64,000 nucleotides of DNA, taken from positions 1-64,000 of the forward strand of contig JAAVXR010000014.1 of the NCBI GenBank assembly GCA_022790755.1. The letters run 5' to 3'. The first letter of the stretch is position 1. Each line of letters begins with the position of its first letter. A model generated the notes under the pieces. That model made no database searches, was not told the DNA's origin, and saw nothing but the letters and a program-made list of their open reading frames with translations. Below, piece after piece: positions 20,929 to 31,109 of this stretch. Both the position numbers and the translations under genes were made by a program. The stretch is from Hespellia sp. GTDB lineage: Bacteria > Bacillota > Clostridia > Lachnospirales > Lachnospiraceae.

Positions 20929-21582
20929 ATGGAGAATCAGTATCGAACAGTTTATGTGGGTGGTATGGCTGAAATTGTAGAGAAGAAATCTCGTTTTATT
21001 GCGGAAATATTTCCAGTATTTTCGGAGGAAGAGGTTTTGCAGACTTTGGAAAAGACGAGGAAACAATATTGGGATGCCAGGCATCATTGTTGGGCATATG
21101 TACTTGGCGGACAACCGGAGGTGACACGTTGCAGCGATGATGGGGAACCGAGTCAGACAGCGGGCAAACCGATACTCGATGTAATTATGGGCCAGGAACT
21201 TCGTAATGTGCTAGTGATTGTCACGCGGTACTTTGGCGGAACACTTCTTGGTACGGGAGGGTTGGTTCGTGCGTATTCCAAAGCAGCACAGGAAGGCCTC
21301 GCCCACAGTAAGATTATTACCAAAATTTTTGGATTTAAACTGAAAATAAATATAGATTATGCGGGATTGGGAAAGATACAGTATATTCTGGGGCAGCGAG
21401 GGCTCCATTTGTTGGATACGATCTATACGGATATGGTTGAATTGATTGCCCTCGTTCCGATGGAAGAAAAAACACGAATAGAAGCAGAACTGTTAGAAGG
21501 CACGAATGGACAGGCAGTTTTTGAGGAGGGCGAAACGTGTTGGTTTGCGTGGATGGATGGCGAGATTATTATTGATGGATAA
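20929..21582 (+). CDS. YigZ/IMPACT family protein
   Basis: KKSRFIAEIFPV, ARHHCWAYVLG, SDDGEPSQTAGKPILD, VTRYFGGTLLGTGGLVRAYSKA. Confidence 0.94.
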   Translation: MENQYRTVYVGGMAEIVEKKSRFIAEIFPVFSEEEVLQTLEKTRKQYWDARHHCWAYVLGGQPEVTRCSDDGEPSQTAGKPILDVIMGQELRNVLVIVTRYFGGTLLGTGGLVRAYSKAAQEGLAHSKIITKIFGFKLKINIDYAGLGKIQYILGQRGLHLLDTIYTDMVELIALVPMEEKTRIEAELLEGTNGQAVFEEGETCWFAWMDGEIIIDG

Positions 21583-21585
21583 AGA

Positions 21586-21615
21586 GGTCTCCAGGATACG
21601 GAGTTCCTGGAGACC
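21586..21615. terminator. Hairpin terminator between yigZ-like gene and hpf
   Basis: GGTCTCCAGGA / TCCTGGAGACC 11-bp perfect stem, TTTTTT tract downstream. Confidence 0.75.
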
Positions 21616-21646
21616 GAGTAGATGTTTTTTATTATTTATGATGTGT

Positions 21647-22186
21647 TTATGAAAATTCTGGTTCTATTAAACCATAGGAACCATCTTTTCGTTTATAAAC
21701 TACATTCACCTGATCAGTTTCCGCGTTGTAGAACACGAAGAAAGCATGTCCAAGAAGTTCCATTTGTATACATGCGTCTTCTGCAAACATTGGTTTGATA
21801 CCAAAACGTTTGGTGCGGACAATCTTAATCTCATCATCTGTCCCTTCTTCGTTCGAGTCGATGAATTCCTGCTGAAAGTCATTGCCGCTGGAACTCTGGC
21901 TTTTGGAAATCAATTTGTTTTTGTATCTGCGGAGCTGTCGTTCAATGACTTCTTCCACAAGATCAATGGAAACATACATGTCATTGCTTACCTGCTCGGA
22001 ACGGATAATGCTTCCCTTCACAGGAATGGTGACCTCGATCTTTTGTCTCTCTTTTTCTACACTGAGTGTTACGATGATTTCTGTTTCAGGAGTAAAGTAC
22101 CGCTCGAGCTTGCCTAATTTTGACTCGATTGTGTTCTTCAAACTTGGTGTTACGTCGATGTTCTTACCGCTGATAATAAAATTCAT
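21647..22186 (-). CDS. hpf: Long-form ribosome hibernation promoting factor
   Basis: MNFIISGKNIDVTPSLKNTIESKLGKLERYF N-terminus and MQMELLGHAFFVFYNAETDQVNVVYKRKDGSYGLIEPE-type C-terminal domain. Confidence 0.95.
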   Translation of the reverse strand: MNFIISGKNIDVTPSLKNTIESKLGKLERYFTPETEIIVTLSVEKERQKIEVTIPVKGSIIRSEQVSNDMYVSIDLVEEVIERQLRRYKNKLISKSQSSSGNDFQQEFIDSNEEGTDDEIKIVRTKRFGIKPMFAEDACIQMELLGHAFFVFYNAETDQVNVVYKRKDGSYGLIEPEFS

Positions 22187-22200
22187 ATGCCCAACTCCTT

Positions 22201-22312
22201 TACTATGAAAATCCGCCGCCGAATAGGCGGCATAAAATCAGGGATGCCAAGTGCGCCCTCAAAACTTTCCTGTTTGATGGATGCGCTCGATTGTGGACGC
22301 ATGCAGGTTTAC
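22201..22312 (-). repeat. Copy 2 of the three-copy structured element, in the hpf leader
   Basis: Reverse complement reads TAAACCTGCATGCGTCCACAA...GAGGGCGCACTTGGCATCCCTGATTTTATGCCGCCTATTCGGCGGCGGATTTTCATAGTA; merges with the hpf RBS (AAAGGAG). Confidence 0.93.
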
Positions 22313-22357
22313 TTCATACTTGGTACCTGTGTACAAGTATTATAGCACAGATGGAAA

Positions 22358-22969
22358 TTATTGTATAGAACGAATCACCTCGATTCGGGTAATTTTTCCA
22401 TCTGTAATTTTGGCAACGCGCAGCCCAAAGTCCTTGTAATATGTACAGGCACCCACACCCACTTCCTGATTGTCTTCATTTAATTTGCGGAGCATAAGTT
22501 GACCAAGAGTTTCATCATCTTCATAGGGAATATGAACATGAAGAAGACGATTCACATGTTTTGTTTTTTGTGTGGCGCGGAAAATGACTTTTTCTGATTG
22601 ATCAAAAGTAACGAATAAGAACTTTCGAGTCGCAAATAAAAATGCGATTGCGATGACACCGATCAGACTATTGATGGAATTAGAGTGATCAATGATGATC
22701 TGTCGAGCAATTGCAAAAAGTAGTACTTCGAATGCCGTAGACTGCGTATGCAGATAAAGCATACGAATCATCTCGACTCCTATGATCAAATTAAAGCAGT
22801 TTGTCAGTAAATCTTCATAATTTGGATAAGTATTTAGATCAGGAAGATTGCGAAAATCAACAATTAGCTGAACGATCATGATGCTGATTCCGGCCGCCAA
22901 TATCAATGCGATGACAAGTTCCAGAGCGGTGGTGATGTCTTTTAGAAATAGATTGAAGTATTTTTTCAT
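22358..22969 (-). CDS. PsiE-like membrane protein with transporter-associated C-terminal domain
   Basis: Several N-terminal TM segments; C-terminal LRKLNEDNQEVGVGACTYYKDFGLRVAKITDGKITRIEVI. Confidence 0.65.
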   Translation of the reverse strand: MKKYFNLFLKDITTALELVIALILAAGISIMIVQLIVDFRNLPDLNTYPNYEDLLTNCFNLIIGVEMIRMLYLHTQSTAFEVLLFAIARQIIIDHSNSINSLIGVIAIAFLFATRKFLFVTFDQSEKVIFRATQKTKHVNRLLHVHIPYEDDETLGQLMLRKLNEDNQEVGVGACTYYKDFGLRVAKITDGKITRIEVIRSIQ

Positions 22970-23013
22970 TTGTTGTTCTCCTTCGCATTTTAATATTGGT
23001 GGGGAATTCTGAT

Positions 23014-24843
23014 TTAATTGTTTAATGCGGTACGTTTTCGTATCCGGGCATCTAATATTTTCTTGCGGATTCGCAGATTATTCGGAGTGACCTCCAAAAG
23101 TTCATCTGTATCAATAAAATCCAGCGCTTCCTCCAAGCTTAGGATGCGCGGCGGGGTAAGCCGCAGTGCTTCGTCCGCATTGGAAGAACGGGTATTCGTC
23201 AAATGCTTGGTCTTACATACATTTAATTCGATATCATCCGTCTTATTATTCTGTCCAATCACCATGCCGGCATATACCTTCTCGCCGGGGCCTATAAACA
23301 GTGTACCACGTTCCTGGGCATTGAACAATCCATAAGTTACAGATTCTCCGGCCTCAAACGCGATCAGTGATCCTTGTTTGCGATATTGGATGTCTCCTTT
23401 ATAAGGAGTGTATCCGTTGAAACTGGTATTGAGGATTCCATTGCCCCTGGTATCCGTCAAAAATTCTCCGCGATATCCAATCAGTCCCCTGGACGGGATC
23501 AGGAATTCCAGACGGGTGTAACCGCCGTTTGAGGTACTCATATTCTGAAGTTCCCCTTTTCGCTGGCTTAGTTTTTCGATCACAACCCCGGTAAATTCTT
23601 CCGGTACATCGACGTAGGCCAATTCTACGGGTTCCAGACGCTGTCCTTTTTCATTCTTTTTATACAAGACTTCTGCCTTGCTGACAGCAAATTCATAACC
23701 TTCCCGGCGCATGTTTTCAATCAGAACAGAAAGATGGAGTTCTCCACGACCCGATACTTTGAAACAATCGGCATTTTCAGTTTCTTCCACACGCAAGCTG
23801 ACATCAGTATTCAATTCCCGGAACAGACGATCGCGAATGTGGCGGGATGTGACATATTTGCCATCCTTTCCGGCAAAAGGACTATCGTTGACCAGAAATT
23901 GCATGGCAATTGTCGGTTCCGAAATCTTTTGAAATGGAATAGCAATTGGGTGTTCTGGAGAGCATAAAGTATCTCCAATTGAAATATCGGAGATTCCGGA
24001 AATTGCGACGATAGAACCAATCTCTGCCCTCTGTACTTCTATTTTTTTTAGACCGTCGAATTCATAAAGTTTGCTGATCTTTACTTTTTCTTGTTTATCA
24101 GGATTGTGGTGATTGATTAACATCATCTCCTGATTCACAGAAATTGACCCGTTATCTACTTTACCGACACCGATTCTGCCGACGTATTCATTATAATCTA
24201 TGGTGCTAATCAGCACTTGCGTAGATGCGTCCGGATCTCCTTCTGGAGCTGGAATGTAATCAATAATCGTCTCAAACAATGGCTCCATATTTTTTTCATC
24301 ATCGGTGAGATCTAATACGGCGACGCCGTCTTTTGCGGAAGCATAGACAAAGGGGCAGTCCAACTGTTCATCGGTTGCATCTAGATCCATGAATAATTCG
24401 AGGACCTCATCAATCACAGCGTCTGGTCTTGCTTCCGGTCGGTCAATTTTATTGATACAGACGATGACGGGGAGACCAAGTTCCAGAGCTTTGCGCAATA
24501 CAAACTTTGTCTGAGGCATGGCGCCTTCAAAAGCATCGACGACTAGAACGACACCGTTTACCATTTTCAGAACACGCTCCACTTCTCCTCCGAAATCAGC
24601 GTGTCCGGGGGTGTCAATGATGTTGATTTTAATTCCTTTGTAAAATACGGCGGTATTTTTGGAAAGAATCGTGATTCCGCGTTCCCTTTCAATGTCATTG
24701 GAATCCATGACACGTTCCTGTACTTCCTGATTTGCGCGGAATACGCCGCTTTGTTTCAGAAGCTCATCGACCAGAGTTGTTTTGCCATGATCAACATGGG
24801 CTATGATTGCAATATTTCTGACATCTTGTCTTTTTGTTTTCAT
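23014..24843 (-). CDS. typA: Ribosome-associated GTPase TypA/BipA
   Basis: [58 protein letters not shown]. Confidence 0.97.
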   Translation of the reverse strand: MKTKRQDVRNIAIIAHVDHGKTTLVDELLKQSGVFRANQEVQERVMDSNDIERERGITILSKNTAVFYKGIKINIIDTPGHADFGGEVERVLKMVNGVVLVVDAFEGAMPQTKFVLRKALELGLPVIVCINKIDRPEARPDAVIDEVLELFMDLDATDEQLDCPFVYASAKDGVAVLDLTDDEKNMEPLFETIIDYIPAPEGDPDASTQVLISTIDYNEYVGRIGVGKVDNGSISVNQEMMLINHHNPDKQEKVKISKLYEFDGLKKIEVQRAEIGSIVAISGISDISIGDTLCSPEHPIAIPFQKISEPTIAMQFLVNDSPFAGKDGKYVTSRHIRDRLFRELNTDVSLRVEETENADCFKVSGRGELHLSVLIENMRREGYEFAVSKAEVLYKKNEKGQRLEPVELAYVDVPEEFTGVVIEKLSQRKGELQNMSTSNGGYTRLEFLIPSRGLIGYRGEFLTDTRGNGILNTSFNGYTPYKGDIQYRKQGSLIAFEAGESVTYGLFNAQERGTLFIGPGEKVYAGMVIGQNNKTDDIELNVCKTKHLTNTRSSNADEALRLTPPRILSLEEALDFIDTDELLEVTPNNLRIRKKILDARIRKRTALNN

Positions 24844-25125
24844 AAACTTATCAATCCTTTTTTATTTTTGTGAAGGCAGAAGCGTCCGCCAAAAATTTTA
24901 ATTTCACACAGGTACATGCCAGTGCGTTTCTTATTTTATCATAAAAAAATTATTTTACAAGAGGGTCTGAAAGCATCCTTTTTTCGATATTTTTTGATGG
25001 ATTTCTTGAAAGGCAAAAATTTTGACGAAAACATTTTCCAGAAAACGGTTCTAATTGCAGACAAGGATTCATAGACTTAGTAGTGACTCAAAAATACCGC
25101 AAAGAGGAAGGGAGAATTACGCGTT

Positions 25126-25767
25126 ATGTCAGATAAGGTTATTGAAAACAACCAAGTAACTATTATGGGAGAAGTAGTGTCCGAATTTCAGTTTAGCCAT
25201 GAAGTGTTTGGAGAAGGATTTTACATGCTGGAGGTATTGGTAAGGCGATTGAGTAATTCGGAAGACAGAATTCCGTTGATGGTATCAGAGCGGTTGATTG
25301 ATGTAAATCAGGATTACCGCGGAGAGCACATCTATGTAACGGGACAGTTCCGGTCATATAACCGGCATGAGGAGCAGAAAAATCGACTGGTACTTTCCGT
25401 GTTTGTCAGAGAAATTGCATTTGTGGAAGAGGAAATGGATGCGTCCAAAACAAATCAGATTTTACTGGAAGGGTATATCTGTAAAGAGCCAGTATACAGA
25501 AAAACCCCACTGGGACGGGAGATTGCAGATTTACTTCTGGCTGTAAATCGTCCGTATGGAAAATCCGATTACATACCGTGTATCTGTTGGGGCAGAAATG
25601 CCAGATATACGTCAGGTTTTGGAGTGGGTCAGCATGTGCAATTGCTGGGAAGAATCCAGAGCAGAGATTATGTGAAGAAATTATCAGAGACGGAAACGGA
25701 GACGAGAACCGCGTATGAAGTTTCTGTCAGTAAATTAGAATGTATAGATGATGCGTTGCAAATTTAG
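25126..25767 (+). CDS. Single-stranded DNA-binding-like protein, apparently two OB-fold segments
   Basis: NQVTIMGEVVSEFQFSHEVFGEGFYMLEVLVRR and NQILLEGYICKEPVYRKTPLGREIADLLLAVNR...YIPCICWGRNA. Confidence 0.75.
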   Translation: MSDKVIENNQVTIMGEVVSEFQFSHEVFGEGFYMLEVLVRRLSNSEDRIPLMVSERLIDVNQDYRGEHIYVTGQFRSYNRHEEQKNRLVLSVFVREIAFVEEEMDASKTNQILLEGYICKEPVYRKTPLGREIADLLLAVNRPYGKSDYIPCICWGRNARYTSGFGVGQHVQLLGRIQSRDYVKKLSETETETRTAYEVSVSKLECIDDALQI

Positions 25768-25851
25768 GAAAAGCAACAGGAAAGGCCGGTCCCCATTGAC
25801 ACCAAATCGTTTTAATGATAGAATTTGAAACAGTAAAATAATGTCAGGAGG

Positions 25852-26748
25852 ATGAAAATGGCTGTTTTTGAAGGTGCTGGAGTGGCGATTATAACCCCAT
25901 TTCATGCAGACGGAAGTATTAATTATGATAAACTGAGTGAGCTGATTGATTATCATTGCGAAGGCGGTACGGATGCGATTATTATCTGTGGAACGACAGG
26001 TGAATCCTCCACACTGACGGAAGAAGAACACATGGATTGTATTAAATTTACGATTCAGCAGGCAAAGGGCAGGTTGCCTGTAATTGCCGGTACAGGTTCT
26101 AATTGTACACGTACAGCGATTTGCATGTCTAAAGAGGCGGCGGAGGCCGGGGCGGATGGGTTGCTTATTGTAACTCCATATTATAATAAGGCGACACAGC
26201 AGGGCTTGATTGCACACTATAAAGCGATTGCGGCGGAGGCGAAAGCTCCGATCATTCTTTACAGTGTGAGCAGCAGAACAGGTGTGAATATTGAAGCGTC
26301 GACAGTAGCCACGTTGGTGAAAGAAGTAGAGAATATTGTGGGAGTCAAAGAAGCTTCAGGGAACATCTCTCAGGTGGCAAAGATCATGCAGTTGACAGAC
26401 GGTAATGCGGAACTGTATTCAGGAAATGACGATCAGATTGTTCCGATTCTGTCTCTCGGTGGAAAAGGTGTGATTTCGGTATTGTCAAATGTGGCTCCGC
26501 GTGAGACGCACGATATTGTCGCAAAGTTCAAGGCCGGAGACGTGGCAGGAAGTTGTGCTCTGCAATTGAAGGCGCTTCCACTGGTTGCACAATTGTTCTG
26601 CGAAGTGAATCCAATTCCAGTAAAAAAGGCAGTGAATTTGATGGGAATGGATGTTGGCGGTTTGAGAATGCCACTCAGCGAGCTTACTCCGGAACATACG
26701 GAGAGTCTTGCACAGGCGATGCGAGAATTCGGGATAAAATTGGCGTGA
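25852..26748 (+). CDS. dapA: 4-hydroxy-tetrahydrodipicolinate synthase
   Basis: GAGVAIITPFHADGSINYDKL, GTTGESSTLTEEEH, VKEASGNISQVAKI. Confidence 0.97.
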   Translation: MKMAVFEGAGVAIITPFHADGSINYDKLSELIDYHCEGGTDAIIICGTTGESSTLTEEEHMDCIKFTIQQAKGRLPVIAGTGSNCTRTAICMSKEAAEAGADGLLIVTPYYNKATQQGLIAHYKAIAAEAKAPIILYSVSSRTGVNIEASTVATLVKEVENIVGVKEASGNISQVAKIMQLTDGNAELYSGNDDQIVPILSLGGKGVISVLSNVAPRETHDIVAKFKAGDVAGSCALQLKALPLVAQLFCEVNPIPVKKAVNLMGMDVGGLRMPLSELTPEHTESLAQAMREFGIKLA

Positions 26749-26944
26749 ACATAAGAGTTTGAATGTGAGGCTTGTTACATTCGGAAACGTTATATAGGAA
26801 TTGTGAAAAGGATATCATTTGTTGAGTTCGCCCAACATATATGATATCCTTTCATTATGTCACTATGAAAGATTATATTTCTTTCCGGAAACAGGAAGTG
26901 ATTCTGTGTTTGCGGCGGAAATAAAAGCGGAAATGGAGGAAACT

Positions 26945-27703
26945 ATGATAAAAGTATTATTGTATGGATGCAATGGGAAAATGGGACGAGTGATTACTGA
27001 GTTGGTGAAAAATGATGAAACGATGGAGCTGGTTGCAGGGGTAGACCAGTATACAGGTGTTCCAAATGACTATCCAGTTTTTGAAAGTATAGAGAAATGT
27101 GATGTTGTGGCGGATGTTGTGATTGATTTTTCCAATGCGCAAGCGGTAGATGCGTTGCTGGATTATTGTAAGGAAAAACGAGTTCCGGTGGTACTTTGTA
27201 CAACAGGACTTTCAGATGCGCAGCTTGGGAAGGTGGAGGAGATTGCCAAAGAGATAGCGGTACTGCGGTCTGCAAATATGTCACTGGGTATCAATTTGCT
27301 TTTGAAACTTCTTCAGAATGCGGCAAAAGTACTCGGGCCTGCGGGATATGATATTGAATTGGTGGAACGGCATCACAATCAGAAATTGGATGCGCCGAGC
27401 GGTACGGCGATTGCACTGGCAGATTCGGTAAATGATGCGTTGCAGAATGAATATTCTTATGTCTATGACAGAAGCCAGGTTCGGCAGAAACGAGATGCGA
27501 AAGAAATTGGGATTTCTGCGGTGCGTGGAGGAACAATCGTGGGACAACATGAAGTGATCTTTGCAGGTGTTGATGAAGTCATTGAATTCAAACATACGGC
27601 GTATTCCAGAAGTGTTTTTGGAAAAGGCGCGGTAGAAGCTGCAAAATATTTGGCGGGAAAACCAGCTGGAATGTACAATATGGCGGATGTTATTCAATTT
27701 TAG
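26945..27703 (+). CDS. dapB: 4-hydroxy-tetrahydrodipicolinate reductase
   Basis: MIKVLLYGCNGKMGRVI, VELVERHHNQKLDAPSGTAI. ATG 26945 preferred over TTG 26819, which sits in a hairpin loop. Confidence 0.95.
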   Translation: MIKVLLYGCNGKMGRVITELVKNDETMELVAGVDQYTGVPNDYPVFESIEKCDVVADVVIDFSNAQAVDALLDYCKEKRVPVVLCTTGLSDAQLGKVEEIAKEIAVLRSANMSLGINLLLKLLQNAAKVLGPAGYDIELVERHHNQKLDAPSGTAIALADSVNDALQNEYSYVYDRSQVRQKRDAKEIGISAVRGGTIVGQHEVIFAGVDEVIEFKHTAYSRSVFGKGAVEAAKYLAGKPAGMYNMADVIQF

Positions 27704-27715
27704 AGAGGAAGTTTC

Positions 27716-29668
27716 ATGAAGAAATTAGAACAAAAGTATTTGGAACGGTTATCAGATCTGTATCCGACGATTGCAGCGGCTTCCACAGAGATCATTAACC
27801 TGGAGGCAATCTTGAATCTTCCAAAGGGAACGGAACATTTTTTGACGGACATCCACGGGGAATATGAGGCGTTTGCACACGTGCTGAAGAATGGTTCCGG
27901 CTCTGTACGGAGGAAAATCGACGACGTGTTTGGAAATCGGCTGAGCGTTCGGGATAAGCAGGCGCTGGCATCGCTTGTCTATTATCCAAAAGAAAGAATG
28001 GAGATTGTCAAGCGCACGGAGAGTAATATGGAGGATTGGTATAAGATCAATCTTTTCCGTCTGATTGAGTTGAGTAAACGATCCGCCAGCAAATATACTC
28101 GGTCCAAGGTTCGAAAGGCTCTGCCGAAGGATTTCGCCTATGTCATTGAAGAACTGATTACGGAAAAGGCGGATATGACGGACAAAGAGTCTTATTATAA
28201 TAAGATTATATCCACGATTATCCGAATCGGCAGTGCGGAGGAATTTATCTGTGAGATATCAGAACTGATTCAAAGGTTGGTGGTAGATCATCTACATATT
28301 GTAGGGGATATTTATGACAGGGGTCCTGGTCCGCATATTATTATGGATACGTTGATGTCGTATCATTCCGTAGATGTGCAGTGGGGGAATCATGATGTGC
28401 TCTGGATGGGAGCGGCAGCAGGGCAGAGAGGTTGCATCGCCAATGTCATTCGGATCTGTGCCCGGTATGGGAACCTGGATATCCTGGAGGACGGGTATGG
28501 AATCAACCTGCTTCCGTTGGCAACTTATGCGCTCAGAGTTTACGGGGAGGACCCCTGTACTTGCTTCGCATTAAAAGGGACGCAGCGTCCGGAGAAGGAA
28601 GAGCGGGAATTGAATCTGCGTCTGCACAAGGCGATTTCTATTATTCAGTTCAAGGTAGAAGGGCAAATTATAGCCCGCAATCCCCAGTTCCATCTGGAAA
28701 GTAGGAATTTGCTGGGATGCATTGACTATGAAAAAGGGACGATTCGAATCGGGGATGCGGAATATGAATTGTTAGATAAAAATTTCCCGACCGTTGATCC
28801 GGAACATCCCTATGAATTGACGGCAGAAGAAGAGGATATTATGGAACGTCTGGAAAAAGCGTTTCTCGGCTGCGAGAAGTTGCAGGCTCATATGCGTTTT
28901 CTTCTGGTAAAAGGCGGTCTGTATAAAGTATACAATAATAATCTTTTGTATCATGGTTGTGTGCCGCTGGATGAAAATGGAGAATTAAAAACGGTAGAGT
29001 TGTTCGGCAGAAGATACCGTGGACGCGAGTTATATGAAGCGCTGGAAAGCTATGTGAGAAAAGGCTTTTTTGCATTGGATGGTATGGAAAAGCAGCGTGG
29101 ACAGGATATGATGTGGTATATTTGGTTGCATCCAAATTCCCCACTGTTCGGTAAGGATAAGATGGCTACTTTTGAGAGGTATTTTCTTGCAGAAAAGGAA
29201 ACACACGTTGAAAAGAAAAATGCTTATTATCATTTACTGGAAGATGAAGAAGTGGTGGATCGTATTCTGAAGGCTTTTGGATTGCCATTGGAAGGCTCAC
29301 ACATCGTCAATGGTCATGTGCCGGTAAAACGTAAAAATGGAGAAAATCCTGTCAAATGTAGTGGGAAAGTCCTGGTAATTGACGGAGGATTTTCTCGTGC
29401 ATATCAGAAAGAGACCGGAATTGCAGGGTATACTTTAATTTATAATTCCTTTGGCCTTCTTCTGGTTGCACATGATCCTTTTGAATCCAAGGATCAAGCG
29501 GTCAGGAAGGAGAGCGACATTCATTCAGAAACTATGATTGTAAAAAGAGTCCTGGAGCGAAGGCTTGTGGGAAATACCGATGTTGGCCGTGAACTCAGAG
29601 AGCAGGTGCGCGATCTGGAAAATCTTCTGGAAGCTTATCGCAATGGTACAATCACAGAAAAAATATAA
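27716..29668 (+). CDS. fbp: Class III (Firmicutes-type) fructose-1,6-bisphosphatase
   Basis: LTDIHGEYEAFAHVLKNGSG, VGDIYDRGPGPHIIMDTL, WGNHDVLWMGAAAGQ metallophosphatase motifs; ~650 aa. Confidence 0.95.
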   Translation: MKKLEQKYLERLSDLYPTIAAASTEIINLEAILNLPKGTEHFLTDIHGEYEAFAHVLKNGSGSVRRKIDDVFGNRLSVRDKQALASLVYYPKERMEIVKRTESNMEDWYKINLFRLIELSKRSASKYTRSKVRKALPKDFAYVIEELITEKADMTDKESYYNKIISTIIRIGSAEEFICEISELIQRLVVDHLHIVGDIYDRGPGPHIIMDTLMSYHSVDVQWGNHDVLWMGAAAGQRGCIANVIRICARYGNLDILEDGYGINLLPLATYALRVYGEDPCTCFALKGTQRPEKEERELNLRLHKAISIIQFKVEGQIIARNPQFHLESRNLLGCIDYEKGTIRIGDAEYELLDKNFPTVDPEHPYELTAEEEDIMERLEKAFLGCEKLQAHMRFLLVKGGLYKVYNNNLLYHGCVPLDENGELKTVELFGRRYRGRELYEALESYVRKGFFALDGMEKQRGQDMMWYIWLHPNSPLFGKDKMATFERYFLAEKETHVEKKNAYYHLLEDEEVVDRILKAFGLPLEGSHIVNGHVPVKRKNGENPVKCSGKVLVIDGGFSRAYQKETGIAGYTLIYNSFGLLLVAHDPFESKDQAVRKESDIHSETMIVKRVLERRLVGNTDVGRELREQVRDLENLLEAYRNGTITEKI

Positions 29669-29755
29669 TTTTTAGGAAATATTTCCCTTACATAATGAAA
29701 CGTGAAATGCAAATATTACTAACACAAGATTATTTATGGAAAGGGAGAAATAATA

Positions 29756-30079
29756 ATGAAGAAATTGAAAAAGTTTTTGGTAGTAGCCCTCTGTGTGTGC
29801 ATGGTAGCAAGTATGTCAGCCTGCGGGAGAAACGACGCCGATAATGGTTCCGGTACCAATACCACGAATGATGCAACGAATGGAACCACAAATGGAACCA
29901 ATAATAATAATGGAAATGGTGCTTTGGATGATGCGGTGGATGACGCGACAGACGGAGTGGATGATGCGGTAGATGATATTACGGATGATAATGGATCAAT
30001 CAATGACAATCGTAATAACGACACGATGGATAAAAATACACAAAATAACAATACAGATCGGGATCAGAACGAACGATAG
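29756..30079 (+). CDS. Small low-complexity putative lipoprotein
   Basis: MKKLKKFLVVALCVCMVASMSACG signal peptide/lipobox, then Asn/Asp/Thr/Gly-rich sequence; followed by a terminator. Confidence 0.75.
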   Translation: MKKLKKFLVVALCVCMVASMSACGRNDADNGSGTNTTNDATNGTTNGTNNNNGNGALDDAVDDATDGVDDAVDDITDDNGSINDNRNNDTMDKNTQNNNTDRDQNER

Positions 30080-30088
30080 GAAAGACGA

Positions 30089-30118
30089 CAGGGGATATGC
30101 GGCAACGCAAACCCCTGT
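30089..30118 (+). terminator. Intrinsic terminator after the small lipoprotein
   Basis: CAGGGG-ATA-TGCG-GCAA-CGCA-AA-CCCCTGT, GNRA-type loop. Confidence 0.75.
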
Positions 30119-30252
30119 TTCCATTTGAAGAATTTTTCTGTATATTCATCATATGGCAAAATATTTGAAACATGATATGCTAAGAAGAATACTTGCCTTG
30201 CTATTTGCATTTATGATATGATATTGCAGAAGAATTGGAAGGGAAATAAGAT

Positions 30253-31023
30253 ATGAGATTCAGACCTTGTATTGATATACATAATGGGAAAGTCAAACAG
30301 ATTGTGGGGGGCAGTCTCCAGGATGAGGGAGATAAGGCTCGGACGAATTTCTCGTCAGAGTTGGATGCTGCGTGGTATGCTGCACGGTATCGAAAAGATG
30401 GATTGGAAGGCGGACATATTATTTTGCTGAATCCAGTCTCTTCCCCGTATTACGAAGAGACAAGAAAACAGGCAGTCTCCGCCCTGCATGCGTTTCCAGG
30501 AGGTATGCATATAGGCGGTGGGATCACGGCGGAGAATGCAGAATATTATCTGAAAGAAGGAGCGAGCCATGTGATTGTTACATCCTACGTATTTCGGGAT
30601 GCACAGATCGAATGGAAACGTCTGAAACACCTGAAAGATGCGGTTGGAAAGGAACACTTGGTTTTGGATCTGAGCTGTCGCAAAAAGAGTGGGCAGTATT
30701 TTATTGTGACAGACCGCTGGCAAAAATTTACAGATGTCGTTTTGAACGAGGAAGTATTGGATCAATTGGCAGATGATTGCGATGAATTCCTAATTCATGG
30801 TGTGGACGTAGAAGGAAAATCTTCTGGTGTGGAGACTGAGCTGGTGCGTATGCTGGCAGGTTGGAGCAGAAAGCCGATCACTTATGCCGGGGGGATTGGA
30901 AGTTTGGAAGAATTGGAAAGGTTTCGCCAAATCAGCAAAGGAAAGTTGGATTATACGATTGGGAGTGCCCTGGATCTGTTTGGGGGCTCTATTCCCTATG
31001 AAATGGTTTCAAATGATAGTTGA
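30253..31023 (+). CDS. Eukaryotic (HIS6)-type phosphoribosylformimino-5-aminoimidazole carboxamide ribotide isomerase
   Basis: MRFRPCIDIHNGKVKQIVGGSL, FPGGMHIGGGITAENAEYYLKEGASHVIVTSYVF, LSCRKKSGQYFIVTDRWQKFTD, YAGGIGSLEELE. Confidence 0.88.
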   Translation: MRFRPCIDIHNGKVKQIVGGSLQDEGDKARTNFSSELDAAWYAARYRKDGLEGGHIILLNPVSSPYYEETRKQAVSALHAFPGGMHIGGGITAENAEYYLKEGASHVIVTSYVFRDAQIEWKRLKHLKDAVGKEHLVLDLSCRKKSGQYFIVTDRWQKFTDVVLNEEVLDQLADDCDEFLIHGVDVEGKSSGVETELVRMLAGWSRKPITYAGGIGSLEELERFRQISKGKLDYTIGSALDLFGGSIPYEMVSNDS

Positions 31024-31109
31024 ACAAAACGGAAGATGGTGCTAGAATGTGGAATAGGTGAAATTTTTGAGACAAAAAGCGAACGTTCGAAACTCATCAG
31101 GAGGCGATT

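Noticed and set aside
29734-30051. 105-aa minus-strand ORF
   Set aside because: Antisense to the lipoprotein gene, which has a clear RBS, signal peptide and terminator
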